64,000 bases of DNA from Cololabis saira (Eukaryota; Chordata; Actinopteri; Beloniformes; Belonidae): contig NC_084587.1 in NCBI RefSeq assembly GCF_033807715.1, positions 25,210,517 through 25,274,516 on the forward strand, written 5' to 3'. Below the pieces are notes generated by a model, which was not told where the DNA came from, ran no database searches, and saw only the letters and a program-made list of their open reading frames with translations. The first letter of the stretch is position 1. The number at the start of each line of letters is the position of its first letter. Of the stretch, positions 1 to 10,528 are shown piece after piece. Both the position numbers and the translations under genes were made by a program.

Positions 1-95
1 GTGACATCCGCTGCTAATCCAGGATGCGAGACCACACATGGAGGCGCACATCGAGCACTGGGAATCTGCAAGAAGGAAAAAAAGCAAAAAAAAAA
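1..95 (+). repeat. Edge of a dispersed repeat (copy 1 of 3)
   Basis: This stretch matches, in opposite orientation, parts of 58441-58505 and 43928-43970; all share a core reading GACATCCGCTGCTA followed by a variant of an ACACATGGA segment. It runs off the left edge of the window and fades into an A-rich tract after about position 80. The family was not identified; the A-rich end suggests a retroposed 3' end. The similarity was seen by eye. Confidence 0.5.
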
Positions 96-3000
96 AAACC
101 CAAAAAACAGACTTGTCCATTTAGTTGCGATATGTGCTGTGTTTACTGGTGAATATCAGTGGCAGTAAAGAGCCAGCAGAGGAGACGGGTTCTTTGTAGA
201 TATTTATGAAAACACTGGTATCTTTGATACCAAGCTCTGAATGTTTCTTATGAAATGAGATGAACCCCAAAGTTGTATAACATCATACTGAGAAAGTGGA
301 GAAAACTTTACTCACTGTACACTCACAGATAGACACCCAGCGTCAGCTGTGCGGGATGATAAGCTCACTTCCACTGTGTATGAACTGCCTCCACAACCAC
401 AGCAAAGTACATTGATAAGACATACTGTATGGCAACTTCAAGTTAGGGAGTAAATATTTTCCGTATACCAATTTCACTCTTGCTATTTCACTTCCTGTTT
501 TTGTTTAAGACATCAGATTTTACAGATTACTTAAATGTATTTATTCTGTATTTCATGGAAACTGTGGTTTTTGTTGTATAATCACCCCAATAACCTCAGC
601 ATGATAAGTGTGCTCATTTAATAATGAGAAGCAGGAACTCCTCATTAACTACTAACTTTCTAGGGACATAAATGACATAAATGACATCAATCCAATCTTC
701 TGATGGGATCAAGCTGCTTCATAATTGCAAATGGGAATCCAAGCCCCCCAGTAATTGGCTGCTGTTAGTCTGCATCTGTGTGTGACTAGCTGATAAGTGA
801 TCAGAAGAGATTTTAAAGGCAGTGTGAAGTCTGGAAGAATAGTCCCTATTCAATGTTTGTTTTTTATTGATTTTTTTTTTTTCTAATAGAGGTTACAAGT
901 GTTGTCATTCATTTTTAATTTTTTTTATTTGGAAAGATTGTAAAGGTTGTGATGGATTGTTGTAAATGTCGATCAAACTAAAAACTGCATTTTTTTATAT
1001 TCATGAATTTACCAGTTTTGCTGTAATATACTGTTATTTAAATGTTAAACCAATCAAGAGGACAAAAAAATCAAGCACATGGTCTGTGTATTGTTATCTT
1101 AATGCAGCACAAAGGGGTTGTTCATGATAAAACATCGGTTTTATTTTCATTTGAATAATATTTGTTTACATTAAAACACATTATTGTCTAGTGTCAAATC
1201 CCTACCATCAGTAACTTTAGACCCTCGTAAGTTGTCTCTTGCGGCAACTGCTCTCACTTTAAGCACAACGATGAACCTGTCTCCCAAAGGTACAATAGAC
1301 ATCATAGCGGAGTAGACTATGTCTACATTCATACTGCAGGGTTCAGGTGACCCATTTTGAGCAATTTTGTTTAGTTTGTGTGGCACAAATTGGAAACAAG
1401 GGGACATCTAAGTGGTAAATAAATGCATTGGTGTGAATATTGTCATATCAGTTTCAGGCCTCATTCCTATGTGGAAATAAATCCGATTTGAATCAGGTAG
1501 GTGCTTCCACGCCTAAAAAACAGATAGATGTAATATTCCCTGTAAATGAGACTCAGGTATCTTTAAAATTGAGGCAGTGGAGAGTGAAATGAACACTGGT
1601 GGACAGACACTCTTTTTATCTGCTTTAAAATATGCCTATCCTTTGCTAACTTCCAAGAATGATTCGTAAAACAAAGACTTGTCTTTCACAATAAGTACAA
1701 TAAGGCAGACTGGAAGCTTCTGTTGTAGCCATTAACTTTTACTGAACCAATTGACAGCAGTATACTTACCCATATTATGAAAAACTGAGGATGTGTATAA
1801 CTTTTCTGATGGAAATGGGTCCATCAACTAGATCTTTCATTATATCTGAATTTATTTCACCTGCTGGTGTTTGTTCTCTCTTGGAAACTTACTTTTTCCA
1901 GGTCTTTTCTAGCCAAGGACTTCAATCTTATATGTTGATTCCCCAACTGGTAACCATCACGAAAGCATGTAACCGATATGGATCACTTTAAAAAGAGCAT
2001 GTAAGCAGCTCATTTAAAAAAAAAGTAAATAAGAAAAAAAAATCAGATATTGGCATTAAATCCAAATTGGCTGTTAGGACCTAGAATGTAAATAGGAGAA
2101 TGAAGACGGTAGTAAAGAGAGTAGTAAAGAGTAAATCTTGGAGAAATTACTTTGAAATAAAATTGCTGAAAATTATTTTGGGTCAGTTAAAGTGAACTGT
2201 CACAGACAAAGAAGCTGAGTTATGTAGTGTTGGTAATGCTGCGTTGATAAAGTTATCCTTTTTTCCGGGGGTGGAACAATAACTCCGTTGCTCGATTAAT
2301 CAGGCAACTGTTGCCGTTTTTGGCCAAAATGTTAGAATCTCTGTCTAATTAACAGTCAGAAACATCGACAAACACTGGAGGCTGCCCTTTGTTTTGTTAA
2401 CTAATTATTTTGTTTAGCAATTGGAAAAAAAAAAAAAAATTAAATCATTTATCAGTTGTTTAAGTAAATGTTTGTATAATTTATCTCTCATTTTATAGTA
2501 AGGAGAAGATAAAAAGCATACAATGCATCCGTCAAAGAAAGTGGGCATCATAAATCATCCCTTCCTTATTTACTGAAATTTGGTATTGACCACAGAAAAG
2601 CCTGCATAGGTCATCTCTGCTTTGAGATAAGATGAGGACCTGATAAGCTGTTGCACCATGTCTTTCCTCCATCCCCTTTTCTGCAGCTTTACCCCGTGTT
2701 TTTAGGCCGTTATCTGGAACCCTCATGATTTATAGTTTACATCATCCATTGTATCTAGAAGCTCTGTCATGCTGGCTATAAAGTTAATTAAGCAAGAAAT
2801 TTGTAAAACTATAGCAATAAAAGTGACTGCACAACAACAATGAGCAACAGTGTTACCACTGGTTATGTGTTTATAGCACAGTAGTCACCGTTGCATACAG
2901 TAAATAACTAAATATAAAGGTGATTTATGGTAGGTTTCTCAGGAATTTAGGGTTGTTTAACTCTAAATAAATTATGCCATTATCCAACAGTGGACTTTTT

Positions 3001-3965
3001 GGTGCTAAGTTCAAACCGCTTGCTACAGGCAATGAAAGAAATGATTTTTTCTGACCTGCACAAACACTGTCATGAGCACTGTACAGTGACTGTAATCAGC
3101 CAACACAAAGCATGCTTTGATTGCAACAAGTCAGCTACAGATGGTCCACAATGTCATTCTACTAGAAATACATTTGAATAAACAGTGTTCTTTTATAACC
3201 ACATGCTTGTTTTTTTTATTTGTTTTGACTGTTTAACTGTGTTTGTGTAAAATGCAGATAACTGATAAGGTTATCCTTTGATACTGTTGGAAAGAAACAA
3301 AGGAGTTGTTTTGACTGCAGACTGATTTTTAAAGGCTCAAATTGCATGAAAAATGAAGCAAACCTATGACAAAGTGAAAGTTGATATTTTGAATGTCCAG
3401 CGGAGGACAACTCTTCGGGTAACCTCAAAAATATGTCAGATTATAGTTAATGTCAAAATAACGAATTATTTTCCCTTCCAAAAACATATTAGCTATAAAG
3501 TTATACCATTTGAAACAGTTTCTGGAAACTATGCTACTATTGAGAGTAAAACAGAAGACACATTATTGTATGTGCAGCTGCTGCATGATTTTCTTGTTGC
3601 TACTGTATGAGTATAACCAGTTTCTGCTGGTGGTCTAAGATTAAAACTAAGATGGCAACATGCTTAGTCCAGAAGTTCACAAATTAATGGGTGAAATAGC
3701 TGCCACCATTTCCACTTTTTTCATCTATTCTGTGGTTCGAAGAAAGTTTCACCTATGAGTTACAACAACACGTGAATGTCTTGTTGCAGCTGCAGTACTT
3801 CATGCTTCTCTTTTGCGCTGGTATTCTCTGTAAACATTGAGCTGGTGCAGACAAGTTAAGTGTTACAATAAATTGGTACCTTTGTGTCTTATTAACCCAC
3901 AGGGGAAGACTATCGTGTTAGCTTCTGTGTGTGAGGCTGTATTTGTATTCTCATTCATAGCGCTC
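96..3965. other. No gene recognised; AT-rich non-coding DNA
   Basis: Only short reading frames (under 90 codons) without recognisable motifs occur here, together with poly-A/T runs. The part at about 600-830 is less simple and has homeodomain-like ATTA/TAAT motifs, so it could be a conserved non-coding element, but nothing in the sequence alone proves this. Confidence 0.6.
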
Positions 3966-4051
3966 GTTTCTATGTCTCACTATTGGATACGCCCCCTTGA
4001 ATATTCCTCAGAACCATTTATCTGGCGTTCACAGCTGGACTTCCTCCACCC

Positions 4052-5052
4052 ATGGAAGACGTGCTGGATTTGGATTATGAGGACGACAACAAGGAAACCT
4101 CTGAGCTCCTCGCACCGAAAGACGATGAGGATGAATACAAAGTCTCCGTGTATACTGTAACAGTGACATCTGGGTCTCATTATGAGGGGAAGAAATTGCC
4201 ACAGGCTGCAAGGATGGTAAAACAGCTTCTCCCTGTTTTTCCCAAGCTACTGGAAGACATTTCAGTCTCATGGAAAAACCTTCTGTTTAGCTTTAAAAGT
4301 CAGATACAGGGGGCCTCCTCTCTGGACTTGGAGGACATGGAGAAGCAGGGTATGCCCTACATGCCACTCATAGAACCGCTGTTAGCTGCCCACCTGCACC
4401 TGCGCCTCTCAGCTTCGCCTTCCACGAGCCCCACACTGTCATCTAAAGCTGATCACTTCCAGCCAGCTTTGACAGAGAGAACCTACAAAGCAGCGACTTT
4501 GGCTGGCAGGGCACTGACCGTGTCGTTCATGCTCTCTGTTTACCAAAAAGAACCGTGCGAGGACATGACTCCACAGCCCCTAACTGGCAGTGTGGGAAGA
4601 TATTACTGTGATTATGGACATCTGCCTCCATGTGCAATGCTGCGCTGCCCAAGCCACAGGTAAATCTATGGGGGTGATTGTGTTGCAGGAGTGAGCATAA
4701 TGGCTCAACCTAGCTAACCTGTCAGAAAGACGCCCTGGACATGCCAATTGTTCCTGATGGCATTTTTGGCATGGCTCCGGCTTCAACACAGCAGCGATGT
4801 GGAGCAAAGAAGGAGGATGATGCTTACCAACTATACCTCCCCCAGAGAACAGACCCTCCACCGGGCCCAAGTTACACCTTTGCTCATAGTGCCTCACAAG
4901 CCCCTCCCAAAGGTCTGTGGGTGTGTCGCTTCATGGTACGACCAGTTCCCCTCACAGAGTTCACTCAGCCAAGGGTGTTGCAAATGTGGAAACACTTGGA
5001 ACTTGCTTATGTGCAGTGGTGGGCAGTTGCAAATGCTCGGCCGGGCCATTAA
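4052..5052 (+). pseudogene. DIRS-like gag ORF relic (frameshifted)
   Basis: An open frame runs 4052-4663, starting MEDVLDLDYEDD with an acidic N-terminus. It contains a segment like TYKAATLAGRALTVSFMLS, which resembles the helical core of fish DIRS-like gag proteins. The similarity continues in other frames: around 4660-4735 a tract reads like WLNLANLS, and from 4741 MPIVPDGIFGMAPASTQQRC corresponds to the gag C-terminal part. At least one frameshift and in-frame stops (about 4700) break the gene. No zinc knuckle is visible. A host gene is unlikely, because the frame sits between DIRS-type terminal repeats. Confidence 0.55.
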
Positions 5053-5139
5053 AGGGTCCCAAAACACAAGCCCTTGTGTCAGAGGGCATAAAACCCAAAG
5101 CTGTTACCTCATTGTCCCTGTGGAAAGAGAGGTGGGCTG

Positions 5140-5335
5140 CACTCACAATTTCAGGCTCACACTGGATTGTTGGATCCATACCCTTGGCCTACAGGAGTCA
5201 GGGTGTGCTGGCACCTGCAGGTTTGCGCAACAACTCTACTTGGGGCATGGCTGAGTCCTAGGCTCTGTAATGGCGCTTCTTTCCAGGACATTTGTGCAGC
5301 TGCAAGTTGGTCTTCACCGCTCAGCTTTGTTTGAA
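5140..5335 (+). pseudogene. Tyrosine recombinase C-terminal fragment (DIRS-like)
   Basis: One frame reads SHWIVGSIPLAYRSQG and then LRNNSTWGMAES; after a stop and frameshift another frame reads ASFQDICAAASWSSPLSFV. In intact fish DIRS recombinases these correspond to the region carrying the HxxR motif and the C-terminal helix region. Here the HSTR-type motif has decayed to NSTW, so catalytic residues are lost. The fragment lies just before the 3' terminal repeats, where DIRS recombinases normally end. Confidence 0.6.
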
Positions 5336-5401
5336 ATGCTACTCCTTGAATGCTGGTGGTTGCTCAAGATAAGCTGTCTGGTAATACGAGGGTCTCCATA
5401 T

Positions 5402-5690
5402 CCCATAGTAAGACATCGAAACAAGTACTATAAATGAGAACTTGGTACTAGGTTACTCACGTAACCCTGGTTCTCAGACTACCATGAGAGAGATGTCTCA
5501 CTGGCCAGCCCTTCTTAACAGTGCAAAGCGAAAAGAGGTACTACTTTTGAATTACGTTGCATCGTAACACAGGCTACTTATGGGATAGTCTCACGTCATT
5601 GTGATCACCCGCCAATCTGGATTGGAGTAATGCAATAAATAAATGCTTCTGAGGGATAGGCAAAAGTGCGCATCCCATAGTGAGACATGT
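5402..5690 (+). repeat. 3' terminal repeat region of the DIRS-like element
   Basis: It holds the inverted copy of the 5' terminus (5402-5422), a short palindrome GGTTACTCACGTAACC near 5451-5466, an opposite-strand copy of the terminal motif (ATGTCTCACTGG, 5492-5503) and a further copy at 5674-5690. Fish DIRS elements have a comparable arrangement near their 3' end, used to rebuild ends during replication through a circular intermediate. Confidence 0.55.
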
Positions 5691-5720
5691 CACTCATGCT
5701 ACTCTAAGGACTGCGGTTAC

Positions 5721-6889
5721 ATGAATAAAGAAAATCTACCAGATTCAGAACTGTCTTAATTTGTCCAAAATATCGCAAATTGGAATCAGTCAAGTCTATG
5801 TATCAAAACCATGCAAAGTTATTGTAATTTTTCTTTAAATTGAACATTCAATTGCCATACTAATGTAGATCTACTGTATTTTCCTCAGTCATGCAGATTA
5901 TGATAATCCTGCTTAGGTCCATCAAGTCTTCTTTTTTTCAATCTTGAAATTGTTTCTTTTGCTTTTTGTTGCTTTTGATCTGGTTTTGGTCCAATAAATT
6001 CCCACTTACACTTCCTATTATTCATAAGGGTTGTTGTCTTCAACACAGCTCATTTTATGTTTGGGTGTTTGCCCCTTGGGGTTATCCAGTTGTCATTGAA
6101 GGGTGTTGTTACGTTTATGTCTGGGGAAAATCCTCTGAAGTTTTTCAGACAAGGTGTTTGGGCTGTGTTTTTGTGTGAGGAGTCACAGAAAAATGCTGCA
6201 GCGAGCAGTGCCCAGACCTACATACAGGGAAGGATAAACAACAACTCCAGACATAACATGACACGACACAGGAGAGCAATCTCGACAGGTCTGGGCTCAG
6301 CAGTCCATCTGCCTCTCATAGACAGTAATGTCCACATTCTGGACAAAGAAAAAACACAGATGGTCTGAGACAGAAGTGAAAAAAGCAATGGGTTCTTTCA
6401 CATTGACGACACAACTCTGATTTTAAGTTGACTGAAACAATACACTGGATAAGAAATATGTAAAGGATGACCTTGATTCGAAAACAGTCACTTAAATTAA
6501 ACAAGTATCAATTGATGGTGAGTATTACATCTGCATTGTGTTTATTAGAATGTTTAGCACTTTAGATAATAAGCTGTGCTTATTTTTCAAAATCTTGAAC
6601 ATAGCGTGTTATGGTGTGATAACACAAGCTCTTGTTTAGTGTTGATACATTCATTCTCCAAGGCAAATAGATGTAAGGGGTAGTCCATTAATGAAACCAT
6701 TCTCTTTAACTTGTAAAAACCTAATGCAATGAATAACCTAAAATTAAAAAAAAAAGTTCATTCAAACAAACTAAAAATTGCCTGTTTAATAAGAGGGTCA
6801 GTATTTACATTATATTAGTCCAGGTAAAAATAATCAGCATTAAAAGCTTCCTAACAACCAACCCTGTTACCAGTGGTAGATGACAGAAG
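5721..6889. other. No gene recognised
   Basis: Frames of up to about 100 codons occur on the + strand near 5966-6368 but carry no recognisable domain, and their composition matches the surrounding non-coding DNA. Confidence 0.55.
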
Positions 6890-7057
6890 CCCTATTCACA
6901 CAGCCACCTCTCGCTAGTAGAGCCTTTATAATGCCCCGCTGTGCTGTGTGAAAAACACAGAGAGGCAGAACAGCGTAACACTTTGTTCCACCACTGTTAT
7001 GACCCTGTGGTAGTAACAGTGGCATAATGTGGGCAAATCAGTGCTGTGTGATCGGGC
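6890..7057. mobile_element. Short MITE-like element with terminal inverted repeats
   Basis: The left end reads GCCCTATTCACACAGC and the right end, reverse-complemented, reads GCCCGATCACACAGC. Fish genomes carry MITEs whose ends contain TTCACACAGC-type motifs and whose interiors contain GCTGTGTGAA. The 168-bp length and imperfect ends suggest an old, non-coding copy. No clear target-site duplication was seen. Confidence 0.45.
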
Positions 7058-8204
7058 AATTTGGAAAGGCAAGGGTGGCTTTAAACTTGTAGAGGATGAA
7101 ACTGGTCCAGTGAAATCTTGTGGCTAGAGATCGTTTAAGCCATTTTTAAACAACATTCTGATAAACTGGTAAAGTGTAACTCCCTCCTCTCTGAACTTTT
7201 TTCTCAAATCCATCAACATACTTCAACTAGTCCTAAACTCAGCTGACTACATCATCACCAGAATACCATTAATCATTCATATCACTCCTGTTTATCTGCA
7301 GCTTCTCTGGCTTCAGATCAAATTGCGCATTCATGCTTAATACAGTATTGACACATTTATTTGATAAAATAAGCTATATTTTTTCAGTACGTGAAAAAAC
7401 CTCAGATACACCTAAATGTGCCAAAATAGCCAATGAGGAAATTCCATATGACATTTGTCTTCAAAAATATGTCTTGAAATATTAAATGGTGAAATGTTAT
7501 AGAATTAACTTCTAGAGGGTTTAGGTTTTCACTGGATAAAATTTAAAGAGATACACACTCTAAAAGTAAAAGTAAAAGTTGCTGTTACACTTATGCTGCA
7601 TCTCACGTCTTGCATTTATTAATGACTCTAATGCCGGTAGTTACTGTGGTATATTAAATTAGGAATGTCATTTTGGAGCAGGAACCTCAAAAAATGGCTG
7701 TTTTAGGAGGGGATTAAAAAGGGAAAGCAACATTAAACAGAGGAGGTGGCCTCAAGTTTCATTCACCCAACACCTCCAAATCCATCCTTGACACTCCTCT
7801 CCAGGCAGCTTCACAGCCATTCCCACCTTGATTCATGTGACCAAAATCATCTCACGTTTTGATCAGGTTGTGGTTGACAAAGACCCACAGTTGGTTCAGT
7901 GATTCACATGTCTTCAATGATTTATTTCAGGGGGACATTCAACAACAGCCTGACACTCCCCACCCACTAAGATAGAACTAAAGAAGTGTTTTCAAAGAGG
8001 GCCAAAATGTCTGCAATCAAGAAAAAAAAATTCTATCACCTTTTAGGTCATCACTTGGGATGAAACTAAAAAAACGTGGGTCATATGTCACCATTTTCTC
8101 CAAACTGCAGTTATGGTGTCATATCCCTGTGTCACTGGAACCCTCCCCGCCCAAAAAGTCCTAATGGCTCCAGGATGGACATTTTCATTCCACAGCAAAG
8201 CAAT
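7058..8204. other. No gene recognised; possibly degraded repeat DNA at the right end
   Basis: Nothing recognisable up to about 7740. From 7740 to 8200 the sequence is less AT-rich and may be older repeat sequence upstream of the LINE, but I could not assign it. Confidence 0.4.
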
Positions 8205-9680
8205 TACGGGCTGTCACTACGGGCTGCCAGGTCTGCTAGTCTATCCTCAGTCCTCGTACTGCTTGACCTGTCTGCTACCTTTGACACGGTCAACCACCAC
8301 ATCCTCCTCTCCACAATCTCAAAGCTTGGCATTTCAGGATCTGTCCTCTTGTGGTTCATGTCTTACCTCACAGGAAGATCCTTCAGAGTATCATGGCAAG
8401 GACGAGTGTCTAGATTGCATGAGTTGGCAACAGGGGTGCCACAGGGATCGGTGCGTGGCCCTCTTCTCTTTTCATTATACACCACTTCATCAGCTTTCAT
8501 GGCTTCTCCTACCACTGCTATGCCGATGACACCCAGCTCTTCCTTTCCTTCCCAACGGGCGACACTGCCATCTCAATGCGAATATTGGCCTGTCTTTCTG
8601 ATATCTCTGCGTGGATGAAGGACTGTCACCTTTAGCTAAATCTGTCCAAGACTGAGCTTATTGTCTGTCCAGCCAGTCAATCCTTACCTCCTCAGCTAAG
8701 TCTGCAGCTGGATTCCACCACGCTTGTGTCCAACTTCTGCTAGGAATCTTGGTGTCATATTAGACAGCCAGCCGACCTTTAAGGACTATGTTGCCTCGGT
8801 TTCTCGGTCTTGCTTATTCGCTCTTTACAACATCAGGAAAATCAGACCCTATCTGAACATACAACACAGCTCTTGGTTCAGGCTCTGGTCCTGTCACACA
8901 TTGACTACTGTAATTCCTTGTTGGTCAGCCTTCCTGCGTGCTCAGTTAAACCTCTGCAGATGATCCAGAATGCAGCAACACGTCTGGTCTTCAACCAACC
9001 CAAGAGAGCTCATGTCACTCTGCTGCTAATCTCTCTGCACTGGCTTCCAGTTGCAGCACGCATCATGTTCAAAGCTCTGCTTTTGGCTTACAAAACAATT
9101 ACCCAAACGGCTCCTGCCTACCTTCACTCCTTCATCCAGAGCTACACTCCCTCTCGACAGCTCCGCTCAGCCAGTGTAAGCCGCCTGGTGCTTCTACCAC
9201 AACGTGGTGTGAAATCAGTAACTAGACTCTTCTCCTCCATTGTTCCCAGATGGTGGAACGACCTACAAACTCTGTCCAATCTGCAGGGTCTTTATCTACT
9301 TTTAAGAGCAAGCTAAAGATTCAGCTCTTTAAGTACCACTTCTGCATTTAGTAAACTTCTCTGATCATCAGAATTAGTTAGGAGATTTGTCCAGCTCTTT
9401 GCAGGACTCAGCACTGAGTAAGCTGCATGCATTTATGACAAGATGATCGTATGATGGTGTCTTTTTAGACTTGCTTCTTGTATGTTGTATGTTGGGTTGG
9501 GTGGGAAAAAAAAATAGCATTAGCATGGCAGCACCTGTGGCCAACTGGACTCACAGCAGTCTGACCAGCACTTATCCATGCTTTACCCTCTTATGTGATT
9601 TTTTGCTTGTGTTCTCTCAGATTTAAGTCGCTTTAGATAAAGGCATCTGCTAAATGACAGTAGAAGTAGTAGTAATTAGT
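8205..9680 (+). mobile_element. L2-type LINE, 5'-truncated, with reverse transcriptase relic
   Basis: Translation gives reverse-transcriptase motifs in shifting frames: VLLDLSATFDTVNHHILL, then GVPQGSVRGPLLFSLYT, then ARNLGVILDSQPTF, and finally IQNAATRLVFNQPKRAHVT with LHWLPVAARIMFKALLLAYK. This order is typical of the C-terminal half of L2-clade ORF2. The 3' end reads TTTAAGTCGCTTTAGATAAAG and ends with an AGT-rich tail at about 9660-9680, the typical L2 3' hairpin and tail. Frameshifts and stops make it inactive. A second fragment of the same family lies at 40071-40447 in opposite orientation. Confidence 0.85.
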
Positions 9681-10310
9681 GTATTACCATCCATGCATTG
9701 GAAAGTCCTCAGCCCTTTCTCTTTTTTTTTAACTAATTTTAAAATCTAAAAGTTCATTTGAGAAAAAGAGATTTTTCTTTCATAAACCCTTGAGCATAAT
9801 GTAAAGTGCATTTGTTGTACTTTATTCAAAAGAAAACAGGAGCACCAGGTTTTGAAAATGGAGCATTCAGACTAAACATGGACATCGAGCTGACATCAGA
9901 CGTCCAAATGTCTGCTGGAATGCTGACTGCTGCACCTTGACTGGCTTTCAGCAGCTTATGTGCGTGAAATGGTACAATATTAAAACATTATTCTCTGTCA
10001 GCCATATGCATTGCATAGTTTTGTGTATTTTGTACTCAGATATATTAAATTTCTTAAACGTCTTTGCTCAACTGCAGAAACTATCGTGTCACTCAGACCC
10101 AAGAATTCCATGAATTTCCTCATAATAGTTTTGCTTTTCTTCATTGCTGATCCCAGTGAAAGTTAGATGGGGCTGCTGGCTGTATTATTCCATTTGAACA
10201 AGTTCATCATGCTGATGCTGTTTTTAGTCTTGGATTCAATTTATTGTCTCAAGCATTTTGGTTTGTGTTTCTTGACTGCTTATTTTTACCTTTTATAGTT
10301 ATAACATAGT
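9681..10310. other. No gene recognised
   Basis: Plain AT-rich sequence with no long frame, terminal repeat or RNA-gene signature that I could see. Confidence 0.5.
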
Positions 10311-10410
10311 TCCCTCCAAGTACTCGGGCTTCCAACCGCTGTTCAAAAACATGCATGCTAGGTTGATTAATCATTCTAAATTGCCTGTAGGTGTGAGTGC
10401 GAGCAATAGT
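10311..10410 (+). mobile_element. Fragment of tRNA-like SINE family (same as 43057-43450)
   Basis: The segment TTCCCTCCAAGTACTCGGGC and the following AAACATGCATGCTAGGTTGA and TAAATTGCCTGTAGGTGTGAG blocks match the middle of the complete copy at 43057-43450. It lacks the tRNA-like head and runs directly into a GGAT array, as the complete copy does at its 3' end. Confidence 0.7.
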
Positions 10411-10528
10411 TGGATGGATGGATGGATGGATGGATGGATGGATGGATGGATGGATGGATGGATGGATGGATGGATGGATGGATGGATGGATGGATGGATG
10501 GATGGATGGATGGATGGATGGATGGATG
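10411..10528 (+). repeat. (GGAT)n microsatellite, about 29 units
   Basis: A near-perfect tetranucleotide array that probably grew from the GGAT tail of the adjoining SINE fragment. Its open frames on both strands (WMDG and HPSI repeats) are an artefact of the repeat. Confidence 0.95.

Larger units (their letters stand above)
3966..5690 (+). mobile_element. DIRS-like (tyrosine-recombinase) retrotransposon, internally deleted
   Basis: A terminal motif at 3966-3986 (GTTTCTATGTCTCACTATTG...) recurs as its reverse complement at 5402-5422, and shorter versions occur at 5491-5503 and 5674-5690. Between them lie a gag-like relic (4052-5052) and the C-terminal tail of a tyrosine recombinase (5140-5335). 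DIRS elements use a tyrosine recombinase and carry inverted or split terminal repeats instead of LTRs, which fits. Reverse transcriptase, RNase H and most of the recombinase are missing, because only about 100 bp separates the gag relic from the recombinase tail. The element is therefore a non-autonomous deletion derivative. The family assignment rests on remembered similarity to fish DIRS-like gag and recombinase proteins. Confidence 0.65.

Noticed and set aside
4741..5261. Three overlapping + strand frames of 100-168 codons as separate genes
   Set aside because: They are frameshifted pieces of the DIRS-like gag and recombinase relics.
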